Shown: piece by piece, positions 15,285 through 23,896 of the stretch
Position numbering within the stretch: position 1 is the stretch's first letter
How the letters are laid out: each line of letters begins with the position of its first letter
DNA from: a virus
IMG/VR virus record: IMGVR_UViG_3300033149_000786
Span: 1-41,907 of that record
DNA: 41,907 bases
Direction: 5' to 3' (one strand)
Notes under the pieces: generated by a model
Seen by the model: the letters and a program-made list of their open reading frames with translations, nothing else
Database searches by the model: none
Told to the model about the DNA's origin: nothing
Position numbers and translations under genes: made by a program

Positions 15285-15313
15285 TTGACAAGCCGCCATA
15301 AATATGGTATACT
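15285..15313 (+). promoter_or_regulatory. Sigma-70 promoter, capsid operon
   Basis: TTGACA (15285-15290), 17-base spacer ending AATATGG, TATACT (15308-15313). Near-duplicate of the promoter at 3885. A GGTATAATAA block about 30 bases upstream is also shared by both sites. Drives scaffold, capsid and downstream virion genes. Confidence 0.92.
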
Positions 15314-15335
15314 ATACTATGAGGGGGTAAAGCAA

Positions 15336-16040
15336 ATGGTAGAACCTAATGAACCAAAAGGTGCTCCGAAGCAGCCTGAGCCGACTCCGCAGCCTACTCC
15401 TTCCACTCCTCCAGAGCCTGCTGCAACGACTCCGCCAACCTCTGGTCCTGAACCGAAGGTTGAAGTCAAAGACGGCGTTGTTCTGGTGGACGGAAAGAAG
15501 TATGTGAAGGAATCGGACTTGATAGCTGCTAAGGAGAGTTTGCAGGGGCAACTGGAGGCTGCGCAGCAGACACATAATGAAACAGTTGACAAGCTCAACC
15601 TTCAGGTGTCTGAAGCACAACAGGAAGTTGCCAAGGCAAACGCTGCATTGGAAGAAGCAAAGAAAGCCCATGAAGTGGGTGCTACTTCTGAAGAAGAGGT
15701 AGCGAGAATCAAGCAGGAGGCAGAAGCCGCTAAGACCTCTCTCGAGACCGCTAATACTTCTGCTCTGGACTACCGTAGGAAATACATCATGGTAGCCTAC
15801 AATATTCCGCCAGACTCCGAGACTGGTCAAAAGCTACTTGAGAAAGATATGTCTCAGCTTGAGTCTTTTGAAGAGGCTTTGAAAGCCTTAGCAACTAGCC
15901 GAGGCGGACCTGGTAACTATGTTGTAGGAGGAGCTTCTGGTGGAGCAGGTCCTGTTTCAGAAATGGACAGGGCTAAGGCTCTTATTGCTGCTACTCCTAT
16001 ACGAGGAACTAGAAATGAACCGCCTAATAAAGGACAATAA
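15336..16040 (+). CDS. Putative capsid scaffold protein (234 aa)
   Basis: The gene directly precedes the capsid gene. It has a Pro/Thr/Glu-rich disordered N-terminus, a short ordered piece (VVLVDGKKYVKESDL, ~55-69), a long Gln/Glu/Ala coiled coil (~75-150) and a glycine-rich C-terminal part. This is the usual plan of head-assembly scaffolds, which fill the procapsid and leave during maturation. ATG at 15336 has GAGGGGG 8 bases upstream; an earlier in-frame start falls in the promoter. A linked protease was not found. Confidence 0.8.
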   Translation: MVEPNEPKGAPKQPEPTPQPTPSTPPEPAATTPPTSGPEPKVEVKDGVVLVDGKKYVKESDLIAAKESLQGQLEAAQQTHNETVDKLNLQVSEAQQEVAKANAALEEAKKAHEVGATSEEEVARIKQEAEAAKTSLETANTSALDYRRKYIMVAYNIPPDSETGQKLLEKDMSQLESFEEALKALATSRGGPGNYVVGGASGGAGPVSEMDRAKALIAATPIRGTRNEPPNKGQ

Positions 16041-16061
16041 CTTTGAAAGGAGTAAGCTATT

Positions 16062-17138
16062 ATGGCTGATTCAGGTGGACACTGGAAGACACTCGCAGAA
16101 GCTCAAAAACTTACTCAGTCTCTAAAAATTCCTGGCGTTTTTGAAGAGGACATCAAGAGGAATAATCCTGTTGAGAGAATCACAGTTGGTCAGGCTGCGG
16201 GGACTGGTTTGAAGATTGAGTGGCTGAGGGAGAAAACAACTACCGAGGATGCCGTTATCGAGACAGGCATTGGAGACCAGCTGTCCTGGTCAGATGATGT
16301 CGAGTACGAGGAGAAAGAAATGACTCTTCGCCGCATCTACATCCAGCGTAAACTCGACCACTATGTTGAAGGTATTTATAGTACCTACAACAACTACGAG
16401 GCTCGAGTCCTGCTGGAGTCCGAAAAGGGTCTCAAGCGCAAACTCGGTGCAAGGCTTATCTATGCGGATACTACCTATGGAGGCACTCCTACCCAGTTTG
16501 ACGGGTATCATGCCCTGGCGGCAGAACATGGTGCGCCTTATACTGCTGGCAGTTCTAACGATGCCAAGAACATTGATGGTGGTGAGGCAGGGCTGTCTCT
16601 CGGTCTGCTCCGTGTACTAATAGATGAGATGAAACACGGAGTGGATGAAATCCTAGCACCTTACGAGATTATCCGTAGAATGGATGCAGCCTATCAGGAA
16701 AAGGGATTTGCTGGTCTAGCTTATAACTCCGCTGGCAATCTCGGTTTCCTGACCATGGGCTACAACGACATCGGCAAGAGGGTGCTGTTCTGGGATGGAG
16801 TCCCCATTGTCAGAACTGACTATCTGGTGAAGGAAGAAGCTAACACTGGTACTGGCTCAAGTTCAGATGCAAGAGCACTATACTCCAGTGATGCACAATA
16901 TTCTATCTTTGCCGTCAAGTATGGTCAGATGATGCTTGGAGAGCAAAACCCTGGTTTGCAGTTTGCTTATGGCGGAACTGAAGGACAGGGCGACCTCTAC
17001 AAGCTAGTCCGCTTTCCTGAACTGGAAGACTACGATGCAGGCGGCATCAGGCTTGTTACTTACGGAGCGGTACTACTCGGCTCTAGCCTCTGTCTTGGTA
17101 GGATATTCGACATAGAAGATGTGGCTATTACAGTATAG
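16062..17138 (+). CDS. Major capsid protein (358 aa)
   Basis: Position after the scaffold and overall character fit a HK97-fold capsid protein. An N-terminal arm (LKIPGVFEEDIKRNNP) is followed by an extended beta segment with IEWLREKTTTEDA and an acidic E-loop-like stretch (GDQLSWSDDVEYEEKE). A long helix then has SEKGLKRKLGARLIYAD. Downstream come VLFWDGVPIVRTDYL and the C-terminal GLQFAYGG...RLVTYGAVLLGSSLC. The AAGGAG ribosome site and the new promoter upstream suit a highly expressed gene. Related groups are capsids of SU10 and similar podovirus-like phages, but I could not check. Confidence 0.85.
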   Translation: MADSGGHWKTLAEAQKLTQSLKIPGVFEEDIKRNNPVERITVGQAAGTGLKIEWLREKTTTEDAVIETGIGDQLSWSDDVEYEEKEMTLRRIYIQRKLDHYVEGIYSTYNNYEARVLLESEKGLKRKLGARLIYADTTYGGTPTQFDGYHALAAEHGAPYTAGSSNDAKNIDGGEAGLSLGLLRVLIDEMKHGVDEILAPYEIIRRMDAAYQEKGFAGLAYNSAGNLGFLTMGYNDIGKRVLFWDGVPIVRTDYLVKEEANTGTGSSSDARALYSSDAQYSIFAVKYGQMMLGEQNPGLQFAYGGTEGQGDLYKLVRFPELEDYDAGGIRLVTYGAVLLGSSLCLGRIFDIEDVAITV

Positions 17139-17150
17139 CCTGAGCAGGTC

Positions 17151-17183
17151 TGGGTGAGCCTGACTTAATTAAGAAATCACCCA
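17151..17183 (+). other. Hairpin between capsid gene and next virion gene
   Basis: TGGGTGA (17151-17157) and TCACCCA (17177-17183) form a 7-bp stem with a 19-nt loop. No U-tract follows, so it may be an RNA processing site or partial attenuator lowering downstream expression relative to capsid, rather than a terminator. Confidence 0.4.
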
Positions 17184-17221
17184 AATGGACACTGACTCTA
17201 TAAAATTGGAGGTAAAAACAA

Positions 17222-18058
17222 GTGACTATATATATTAACCAGAACGTACGACTTTACAATGGAAGGGGAATCATGCTTCCTCCGTACGTTAGCGGGCAAG
17301 AGGGCTACGGAAAACTTACCCATCCTGATATATCTGTAGCTGACTCATCCCAGAAGTACCCTCTGGGGACAAAGTTCATTGACGGCGACAAGATATACAA
17401 GTATGCTGCCTTCAAGGCAACGGTCAACCAAGACCTGGGTGCTAAGAACGGTCAGCCTCAGGCAGTAGCCTATGCGACTATTGCAGCTAATACTGTCCAG
17501 TATGCTACATCGGTGGTAGTAGATGTTGCAAGCTCTGACGGCGTGTCAGGCGATGGTGAAATCGCAGAGAATTTCTTGGCAGGAGGCGAAATCTTAATCT
17601 TCGATGCAAGTGCCTCTACAGGCTCAATCCGCAGAACCATCGTGTCCAATACTGCTGTTGACAGCGGCGGAGGTGAAATGACTGTTACGGTTCTTGACCC
17701 TATTCCTGTGGCTCTGGTTGCGGACACTGACCATGCTGAACTTATGGCGAGTCCCTATAGTTATGTCAATACTGCCAACGAGAAGCCTGTGGTAGGTCTC
17801 CCGTTACTGGCATATACTGATGGTCAGTATGGTTGGCTTCAAACCTGGGGACCTGCCTGGATTGCTCCTCAAGCTGAAGTTGGTGTAGGTAGCAATAATG
17901 CTATCTGCATCTTCCGTCATGATGGGAGTATTGACGAGCTTGACTACTCCGACTCCTACAACAGCCAAGGTCAGATTGCTGGCTATGTCATGTCTGTTCC
18001 TCAGGCAGGTCATGGCTCTCAGGCTGCTCCGTTTATCTTCCTGATGGTGAGTAGCTAA
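17222..18058 (+). CDS. Putative capsid decoration / virion structural protein (278 aa)
   Basis: GTG start with GGAGG 9 bases upstream, directly after the capsid gene. The sequence is rich in Gly, Ala, Val, Thr and Asp with a repeated beta-strand pattern (VQYATSVVVDVASSD, GEMTVTVLDPIPVAL) and very few Cys (1) or charged helices, typical of phage surface or stabilisation proteins. I do not recognise the family, so decoration is inferred from position and composition only. Confidence 0.65.
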   Translation: MTIYINQNVRLYNGRGIMLPPYVSGQEGYGKLTHPDISVADSSQKYPLGTKFIDGDKIYKYAAFKATVNQDLGAKNGQPQAVAYATIAANTVQYATSVVVDVASSDGVSGDGEIAENFLAGGEILIFDASASTGSIRRTIVSNTAVDSGGGEMTVTVLDPIPVALVADTDHAELMASPYSYVNTANEKPVVGLPLLAYTDGQYGWLQTWGPAWIAPQAEVGVGSNNAICIFRHDGSIDELDYSDSYNSQGQIAGYVMSVPQAGHGSQAAPFIFLMVSS

Positions 18059-18070
18059 AGGGAGGAAACT

Positions 18071-18202
18071 ATGACAAGCAAATATAGTAAATGCCCTAAT
18101 AAGTCTTGCCCAGTAAATTTCCAAATCCACTCTGGAGACGTGAAAAGATGTCCTAAATGTGGGACTAAACTTGTCTCTCTCAAGGAGAAGGATACGGAAT
18201 AG
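18071..18202 (+). CDS. Zinc-ribbon microprotein (43 aa)
   Basis: A 43-residue ORF with GGAGG 5 bases before its ATG. It encodes CPNKSCPV...KRCPKCGTKL, a four-cysteine zinc ribbon, followed by a short Lys/Glu tail. Small ribbons of this sort occur between structural genes of many phages; function unknown. It lies 12 bases after the decoration-like gene. Confidence 0.75.
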   Translation: MTSKYSKCPNKSCPVNFQIHSGDVKRCPKCGTKLVSLKEKDTE

Positions 18203-18211
18203 TCTTAGGGA

Positions 18212-18242
18212 GAGAGGGAGGGGCATGAATCTCCTCCCTCTC
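18212..18242 (+). other. Stable hairpin before a small basic gene
   Basis: GAGAGGGAGG (18212-18221) pairs perfectly with CCTCCCTCTC (18233-18242) around an 11-nt loop. It has no U-tract and stops 5 bases before the next ribosome site (AGGAGG), so it may act on mRNA stability or translation. As RNA its 5' arm itself contains a GGGAGG sequence that would be masked. Confidence 0.55.
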
Positions 18243-18257
18243 GATTAGGAGGTTGTT

Positions 18258-18371
18258 ATGGCTACAAAAGGAGTACCAAGAAGAGATGGTTCTGGCAGAG
18301 GAGTCAGGGCTAACCGAGGACGGGGAGGTTGTAAAACTACTCGAAGTACTGGAAGAGGGAGGAACCGCTGA
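18258..18371 (+). CDS. Arg/Gly-rich microprotein (37 aa)
   Basis: AGGAGG precedes the ATG by 5 bases. The 37 residues are dominated by Arg and Gly (RRDGSGRGVRANRGRGG) with one Cys. RG-rich tails bind RNA or DNA, so a nucleic-acid role is plausible. Similar tiny RG proteins appear near phage capsid genes, but I cannot name a family. Its TGA overlaps the ATG of the next gene. Confidence 0.65.
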   Translation: MATKGVPRRDGSGRGVRANRGRGGCKTTRSTGRGRNR

Positions 18372-18550
18372 TGCCACTCGCTGTAGATAACTTAAACGAA
18401 AACTCCACTATGGAGCAAATCCGAGAAGCCATTTCTGCAACTATAAAATACCTGATGGAGAACGAGGGGAAGACACAGGAACAGGCAGCTGGTCAGGCAT
18501 ACGCAATGGCTAGGGAGAAAACAGGAAAAGAGTTAAACTTCGGCAAATAG
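18371..18550 (+). CDS. Small helical protein (59 aa)
   Basis: The ATG overlaps the preceding TGA. After a short head (MPLAVDNLNENSTME) there are two helices, QIREAISATIKYLMENEGK and TQEQAAGQAYAMAREKTGKE. The second half, with Gln-Ala-Ala...Ala-Arg-Glu-Lys, is of a kind found in small head-region proteins of phages and prophages. Role unknown. Confidence 0.75.
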   Translation: MPLAVDNLNENSTMEQIREAISATIKYLMENEGKTQEQAAGQAYAMAREKTGKELNFGK

Positions 18551-18585
18551 ATAAAATAGTCAGATACCAAAAAAGGAGGTATTAA

Positions 18586-19242
18586 ATGACTAAGATAGCA
18601 TTAACTCCGAGAAAGTTTATCGGAGCTTCAACTGACACAAAACCTACTGGGGCGGAAGTCCCTATAGGTTCCACTTTCTTTGAATACGACACTCACTGTA
18701 TGTATATCACTTATGACTCTACCAACTGGGTATTCAAAGAACTATCACTGGTTCTGAAAGAAGTAGCTGTTGAAAAGGCTATTGCAGCAGCAGGCAACTA
18801 TGCCGCAGAGGACGTAATCAGTGAAAGTGCATCTGCAGGTACAGCATGGACTTTCGCTGGACTGGGCAGAGCTAACGGAGCCTATGGATATATAACAAAG
18901 GCGAAGATTGAGTGGGAGACTACAGCCTTAACTCCTCGCTTAACTCTGTATCTGTTCAATGCAGCACCTACGACTGAGCTTGATGACAACAAGGCTAATG
19001 CTGCCCCTGCATGGGCTGACAGGACTCAGTATGTGGGCAAGATTGACTTTCCTGCACTAGAGGACCTCGGTGGAGTCTCTGAGGCAGTAGTCACTCCGAG
19101 TACTACTGGGAATCTTCCTTTAGCCTTCAAGTGTGCCTCTGATGCTGACGACCTTATCGGTATCCTTGTAACTAGGGATGCTATAACTGGTGAGGCGGCA
19201 GGTGAGAGTATTAGAATCACTCTGACTGTTGAGCAGTTGTAA
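18586..19242 (+). CDS. Virion structural protein (218 aa)
   Basis: Strong AAAGGAGG site before the ATG. The protein opens with a short strand-rich module (PIGSTFFEYDTHCMYITYD) often seen at the head of phage surface proteins, then a beta-sandwich-like body with LTLYLFNAAPTTELDDNKAN and DLIGILVTRDAITGEAAGES. Repeated Ala/Thr/Gly and lack of enzymatic motifs point to a tail or fibre component. No precise family recognised. Confidence 0.7.
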   Translation: MTKIALTPRKFIGASTDTKPTGAEVPIGSTFFEYDTHCMYITYDSTNWVFKELSLVLKEVAVEKAIAAAGNYAAEDVISESASAGTAWTFAGLGRANGAYGYITKAKIEWETTALTPRLTLYLFNAAPTTELDDNKANAAPAWADRTQYVGKIDFPALEDLGGVSEAVVTPSTTGNLPLAFKCASDADDLIGILVTRDAITGEAAGESIRITLTVEQL

Positions 19243-19252
19243 GGAGAACACG

Positions 19253-19975
19253 ATGCGAGGTAGTGTAGCTCTAAGATACCCAAGAAATTCAGATAGGTTA
19301 TTGTGGACTCCTACTGCAGGTGACGGCTGTGTTCTATGGCTTCCTATGCAGGACGACCCTCAGAGTGCAACTGTAAGAGATAGGTCAGGTCAAGGCAACA
19401 ATGGTACAATAACTGGGGCTACATGGACTGTGCTCCCTAGTGGGCTTTGGTGTCTGGGCTTTGACGGTACAGATGATTATGTTGATTGTGGGAGTGATGC
19501 GAGCCTAAACATTACAGATAAAATAACCGTCCTTTGCTGGTTCTACCTGGACAATTGGACACACTATCGTAACATAATTACAAAAAGAGACTTGGCGGGA
19601 GACAACGGCGGTTACTTTATACAGACAGCAGGACCAGAAGATACGAACAAACTTCAATGGGGTGTCAGAGTAGGTGCGAGTTCAAAAGTTGTAACCTCAA
19701 CCAATGCTATATCAGGCACAACCTGGGTTCTCTTGGCAGGAGTTTATGACCGTGTGAATGTTAATCTTTATGTAAATGCAGCAGTGGCAGCAACTCCTCG
19801 GGCTGAAACAGGAGCAATAGATACAGATTCTACAAGCCTGAAAATTAGTAATACAGGAGACCTTACTTTGCCTTCTGGTTGTAGAGTGGCTCTCCCCAGA
19901 GTCTACAACAGGGCTTTGAGTGCCCTAGAGATACTAGGTCACTACAACCGAGAACGACATCTATTTGGAGTATAA
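19253..19975 (+). CDS. LamG/concanavalin-like virion protein (240 aa)
   Basis: From about residue 25 the sequence reads as a laminin-G-like (Laminin_G_3) jelly-roll: DGCVLWLPMQDD, VRDRSGQGNNGTITGATW, FDGTDDYVDCGSDASLNI, ITVLCWFYLDNW, and the final RVALPRVYNRALSALEIL, the typical last strand and helix. Such domains bind glycans or decorate virions, so host-surface attachment is likely. ATG at 19253 has AAGGAG 6 bases before it; an upstream in-frame TTG overlaps the previous gene. Confidence 0.85.
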   Translation: MRGSVALRYPRNSDRLLWTPTAGDGCVLWLPMQDDPQSATVRDRSGQGNNGTITGATWTVLPSGLWCLGFDGTDDYVDCGSDASLNITDKITVLCWFYLDNWTHYRNIITKRDLAGDNGGYFIQTAGPEDTNKLQWGVRVGASSKVVTSTNAISGTTWVLLAGVYDRVNVNLYVNAAVAATPRAETGAIDTDSTSLKISNTGDLTLPSGCRVALPRVYNRALSALEILGHYNRERHLFGV

Positions 19976-19976
19976 T

Positions 19977-20219
19977 ATGACTGACAAAAGAGACTTCAGA
20001 ATAAGAATGGACATTTGCCTACCATATACTGCCGAGAACTATGTAGACCAGATTAGGGACGCCTTGACTCCATTTCTGCAACATAGCGTTGTAATCAACG
20101 AGGGAGCAGACAATGAGGAGAGAGGCTATATAGATACAGAACGGTGCGGGCATAGAATGGGAAAGCCCTGTACCAGACTTGCTCGGTGGGAAGCAGGCAG
20201 AGGTAGAGTATTCCCATGA
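19977..20219 (+). CDS. Hypothetical protein (80 aa)
   Basis: Start at 19977 has GGAG 6 bases upstream and follows the previous TAA directly. Residues 1-45 are mixed helical (MDICLPYTAENYVDQIRDAL), and the end carries ERCGHRMGKPCTRLARWEAGRG, with two Cys and a His that could hold a metal. Unrecognised. It sits between two structural genes. Confidence 0.65.
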   Translation: MTDKRDFRIRMDICLPYTAENYVDQIRDALTPFLQHSVVINEGADNEERGYIDTERCGHRMGKPCTRLARWEAGRGRVFP

Positions 20220-20253
20220 CTTATAGAAGATTAAGTAGTAAAGGAGCTATCTA

Positions 20254-21312
20254 ATGGCTCGGTCAGTATCCGACACTCTCAAAGCTGCCCAGTCTGCATC
20301 TAGCCGAACTCCATACATCCACATGGTCTTTACTAGCTATGATGCAGGCACAACCTATGACCTCAGCACTGACAGCGCAGCATACGGTAATAGGATTCTG
20401 CTCATTGACCACGCAGAAGAGGCGTACAATGACTATGCAGTTGTTTACTTGAGAGACTATGACCGTTCACTCCCAAATCTACTAGGCTACTGGACAGAAA
20501 TCGGGTATGGTGATGTTACTGGTGAAGGAAATGAGTATGCTGCTACTCCTCGCCTCTGGGTCAAACACCAGCAGCACATAAGTGCAGCAGGCAAACTACT
20601 CGTAATCCTCGAGCTTGAAGGTATGTGGGCTAAGTTGAGAGAGACTAAGCTCCGAATGGGTAGCCCTCCATACTACATAGCTACAACTGATGCTGGTGAC
20701 TTTGGAGCAGCTAAAACTGTCTATGGCATACTCGAGTACATCATCGAGAATGAGATAGACCCTGCTATGTCTCTAGATGCTCTGGGTGAAGATGACGGAA
20801 TTATTAACTCTCTAAAACCTGCTTTTGAAGTCAATAATGCCCAGCCTTTCGAGGATGCGGGGCAGGTCATATACCGCCTAATGAAGATGACTAAGAGCTT
20901 CCTCCGTCCGCAGAGCGGTATGGCATGGAAGGTTAAATATCCTCAGGACTCTGACTCTAATGACTTGACCTACTACTCTAATCAGGCTCCTTATTTTTAT
21001 CAGTACACTGAGCGTAAGAATTTACTCATCCCGAACAGAATCTATATCTTTGCTAATGCAGGCTCTGACAATCTCTGGACTGATATTATAACTGGTCAAG
21101 CAGACGATACTGATAGCCAAAATGTCTACGGGGTAGTACCTGAGATTATCCTAGCTCCTGAGATTGACAATCAGGCAGATGCGGATGCTAGAGCAACGGC
21201 TATACTGCAGAGATGGAGAGCAGAATGGGTAGGCGGGAGACTAATAATTCCTCATGACTGCCAGATGGAACTGTATGACCGACTAGGAATTGTAGATGTA
21301 AGGGGAGAATAA
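20254..21312 (+). CDS. Putative tail hub / baseplate-like protein (352 aa)
   Basis: The protein resembles hub-type tail proteins of phages: an N-terminal beta domain with MVFTSYDAGTTYDLS, NRILLIDHAEEAYNDYAVVYL, a middle helical part (ILEYIIENEIDPAM), and the C-terminal ADADARATAILQRWRAEW followed by DCQMELYDRLGIVDVRG, the fold-closing strands common in gp27/gp44 and ReqiPepy6 gp37-like proteins. This comparison is from memory of pattern only. AAAGGAG lies 7 bases before the ATG, and the TAA overlaps the next ATG. Confidence 0.6.
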   Translation: MARSVSDTLKAAQSASSRTPYIHMVFTSYDAGTTYDLSTDSAAYGNRILLIDHAEEAYNDYAVVYLRDYDRSLPNLLGYWTEIGYGDVTGEGNEYAATPRLWVKHQQHISAAGKLLVILELEGMWAKLRETKLRMGSPPYYIATTDAGDFGAAKTVYGILEYIIENEIDPAMSLDALGEDDGIINSLKPAFEVNNAQPFEDAGQVIYRLMKMTKSFLRPQSGMAWKVKYPQDSDSNDLTYYSNQAPYFYQYTERKNLLIPNRIYIFANAGSDNLWTDIITGQADDTDSQNVYGVVPEIILAPEIDNQADADARATAILQRWRAEWVGGRLIIPHDCQMELYDRLGIVDVRGE

Positions 21313-22322
21313 TGCCTGATAATGAGACTTTGCATCCGAACGGTGATGGAGTATATACTGGACTTAAAATGTCTCCTGATAGCCCTGCGACCCACTATGA
21401 CAAGGTGCTGACGTCTGGCGACAGCAAGTACGTGTATAACGATGTTGCCCATGACTATAAGGATACGTATACTTTTGCTAAGCCCACTGTACGAGATTAT
21501 GCAATATCTCAGTTAGATGTTCACATGAGGAAGGCTGCTTCTAACTATTCTGTTTGGTACAAGATTATATTCCGCACGAATGATACAGAATATACGGGAC
21601 CTCAGACCACTTTTGTGGCTTCTGGTTTTGAGTGGAAATCTGTAGAGTTTCCGACTAACCCAGTAACAGGAGACGCATGGACTCTGGATGAACTTGACGT
21701 CTTAGAAGCAGGACTTCATATATACGACTCTGGTATGCCTTCTGGGGGCTATATAGACGTCTTCGAGTTGGTTGTACACTGGGGGGCAGTTTCTCCAAGG
21801 CTTCCTTCCTGGGACTTGTCTCGAGTAACTGGTATCCGCCATATCTACCGACCTGGCAGCTATCGCCTTGAGGCGACTCTGGGTGATGTGTCTACTTCCA
21901 TAGAACTTCCCCAACGAGACATCAGAATTCCTTCAGTTGTCCCTACCAAGGAGATAAAACCTGAGAAGCCTGAAAAGGTTGCTCCGTTGAAAGTGCCTGA
22001 GAAAACCGTCCCTGAGCTTCTTGAGGCTCTGAGGGAGGAAGGCGCATCTGCTGACATAACTGCTCCTGAGCTACTCCCTACCAGACCAGGCATCCTTGAA
22101 CAGTTCAAACCTATATCTCGGGAAGACTTAGAGAAACTTGGCATAATCACAGGTCGTGAGGCTCCTTCAGAACCTAGCCTCTGGCAGCGATTAACTCCCT
22201 GGAAAGAGGAGAGAGGAGAAACATTCGGTACTGCTTTTACTTCTACCTTCCGCCGAGGATTCGGGGAGGTAGCTAAACTGGGAGAGTTCTACAAAAAGTT
22301 CTTCGGAGGTCTATTCGGATGA
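21312..22322 (+). CDS. Virion protein with beta-sandwich head and Pro-rich tail (336 aa)
   Basis: Residues 1-165 look like a beta-sandwich (YSVWYKIIFRTNDTEYTGP, GGYIDVFELVVHWGAV), of the sort seen in fibre or appendage proteins. About residue 200 onward is low-complexity Lys/Glu/Pro (KEIKPEKPEKVAPLKVPEK) with a short helical end (FRRGFGEVAKLGEFYKKFFGG) that may anchor the protein. The ATG overlaps the previous stop. Function inferred from neighbourhood: attachment to the tail hub. Confidence 0.65.
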   Translation: MPDNETLHPNGDGVYTGLKMSPDSPATHYDKVLTSGDSKYVYNDVAHDYKDTYTFAKPTVRDYAISQLDVHMRKAASNYSVWYKIIFRTNDTEYTGPQTTFVASGFEWKSVEFPTNPVTGDAWTLDELDVLEAGLHIYDSGMPSGGYIDVFELVVHWGAVSPRLPSWDLSRVTGIRHIYRPGSYRLEATLGDVSTSIELPQRDIRIPSVVPTKEIKPEKPEKVAPLKVPEKTVPELLEALREEGASADITAPELLPTRPGILEQFKPISREDLEKLGIITGREAPSEPSLWQRLTPWKEERGETFGTAFTSTFRRGFGEVAKLGEFYKKFFGGLFG

Positions 22323-22852
22323 AGGACAAGACAGGTAGACCAGTTTACACCCCTGTGTCTCAAAGGAGTTACCATGACTTAGAGAAACGGGCACCGATGA
22401 TGCCTCCAGATGTAGTTTCTTATATCTACTCTGGTCAGTTCCGTGTGTCCTCCAAGTCAGCATCCTTTACACTCAGTGGAGAAATGGTCATACTGGTGGA
22501 TGCTAGTGCCTGTGACATAACTTTAACTCTACCATCCGCTGCTGACTATCTCCACAAAGTATATACTATCAAAAAGGTGGATAGCTCAGGACATAGCATC
22601 ACTATCGAAGGTGACGAGGATACTGAAACAATAGACGGGGAGGAGTCGATTACTCTTAGCCTACAGTACCAGTACATTACAATTATCTGTGACGGACTGG
22701 ACTGGCATATTATAGGAGGTGAATATGTGAAGATGGAGAATCTGCTAGAACAGCAACTCGATTTACTTGAACAGATTAGGAAAAATACTAAGAACACAGT
22801 TTCCCAGTTGGAGACAGCTTCAGACGAGGAAATTGAGGAAGGAGAAGACTAA
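22319..22852 (+). CDS. Phage fibre/spike-associated protein (177 aa)
   Basis: The central ~75 residues show the repetitive beta pattern common to phage fibre and head-fibre proteins: VILVDASACDITLTLPSAAD, YTIKKVDSSGHSITI, ETIDGEESITL and WHIIGGEY. An acidic coiled-coil tail (ENLLEQQLDLLEQIRKN) follows. ATGA overlap with the preceding gene indicates coupled translation. Likely part of the tail appendage, but the receptor role is unproven. Confidence 0.7.
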   Translation: MKDKTGRPVYTPVSQRSYHDLEKRAPMMPPDVVSYIYSGQFRVSSKSASFTLSGEMVILVDASACDITLTLPSAADYLHKVYTIKKVDSSGHSITIEGDEDTETIDGEESITLSLQYQYITIICDGLDWHIIGGEYVKMENLLEQQLDLLEQIRKNTKNTVSQLETASDEEIEEGED

Positions 22853-23412
22853 TGGAACTTTGGGGATGGGGTAAGAAAAATACAGCAGATGTAACTGCCA
22901 AAGGACAGCTTAAAACATTCGCTGCTATACACCATGAAGACCACGAAGCAGCAGTTGATGGAGATGCTTATGTTCTGGACATAGATGCAGTAGCTGTAAA
23001 CGGCGCAGAACATCTGTGTGTTATCAAGAACGGGCACAGCAGCAAGAAGATAATAATCACTTCCGTACTTCTCTGGGTAGCAACCTATAAGGATACTACT
23101 TTCCTTGAGTGCCTCCTGAACGAAACATTCACTTATGCTGCTGGCGGTACTGCAGTGACTCCTGCCAACATGATTTCAGGCAAGATAAATGGTGCGGAGG
23201 GTGAGTTCTACACAATAGCTGCTGCTGGAACTGACATCACTACCTTCGGCGGGACTTCTGTCTTCGGTGGCAGGTGCATATTCACTACTACTCCATACAA
23301 GTGGACAAAGGAAAGTGGCTGGATTGTTCCGCCTGGGCAGGTGTGGTCACTCTACAACAACGGTAATGATAATACTTACTCTGGCTATGTCTCTTTCTAC
23401 TACCACGATTAG
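22852..23412 (+). CDS. Virion structural protein (186 aa)
   Basis: Has GGAG ahead of an ATG that overlaps the previous stop. The sequence starts with MELWGWGKKNTADV, then a beta-rich body with KKIIITSVLLWVATYKDTTF and an aromatic C-terminus (GYVSFYYHD). The pattern is like small beta-sandwich virion proteins. Unrecognised beyond that. Confidence 0.65.
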   Translation: MELWGWGKKNTADVTAKGQLKTFAAIHHEDHEAAVDGDAYVLDIDAVAVNGAEHLCVIKNGHSSKKIIITSVLLWVATYKDTTFLECLLNETFTYAAGGTAVTPANMISGKINGAEGEFYTIAAAGTDITTFGGTSVFGGRCIFTTTPYKWTKESGWIVPPGQVWSLYNNGNDNTYSGYVSFYYHD

Positions 23413-23422
23413 GAGCTAACTC

Positions 23423-23887
23423 ATGTGGATGTTCCATATAGCAGGGTCACTGAATAAAGTTATTGAGCAATTCCGCACTCCCTGGGGCTATGCTTTGTCT
23501 GTACTTACATATAAGGAAAAGCACGGGCAATGGAAGGCTGTGAGTTGGAGTTCAGAACAGGTAGCCAAAACTGCCATAGCCACTCCTGTCGATGGAGGCT
23601 CTATTGAACTAACGGATATGCTCATTACCTGCAGTAAGGCGAGTGGTGGGACAGTAACTCTGTCCTTCGAGGATGGCACTCATACGGAGACTCTCATCAC
23701 TGTTATCCTCACCAACGAGGCTGTCCGTATAGCCCACTCGATAAGAGGCAGGATGAAAGGCTGGAGGGATGCGGTGTTGTACTATACAGTAGCAGGAGCC
23801 AACTCAACGGGTGCTATGACTATCGGCTATATTAAGAATACGAAGCCTGAGTCCAGACCTTACGATGTCTGGAACTCAGAGCGATAG
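23423..23887 (+). CDS. Virion structural protein (154 aa)
   Basis: GGAG precedes the ATG. The beta-rich sequence has IELTDMLITCSKASGGTVTLSFED and a final strand set (AMTIGYIKN), similar in style to the preceding protein, and may share a fold with it. Lies in the tail/adaptor gene series; no family recognised. Confidence 0.65.
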   Translation: MWMFHIAGSLNKVIEQFRTPWGYALSVLTYKEKHGQWKAVSWSSEQVAKTAIATPVDGGSIELTDMLITCSKASGGTVTLSFEDGTHTETLITVILTNEAVRIAHSIRGRMKGWRDAVLYYTVAGANSTGAMTIGYIKNTKPESRPYDVWNSER

Positions 23888-23896
23888 GGAGGAAGT

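Noticed and set aside
15312-15830. 172-residue minus-strand ORF opposite the scaffold
   Set aside because: Shadow of the scaffold codons, with no ribosome site and an implausible Cys/Phe/Ser-rich sequence.
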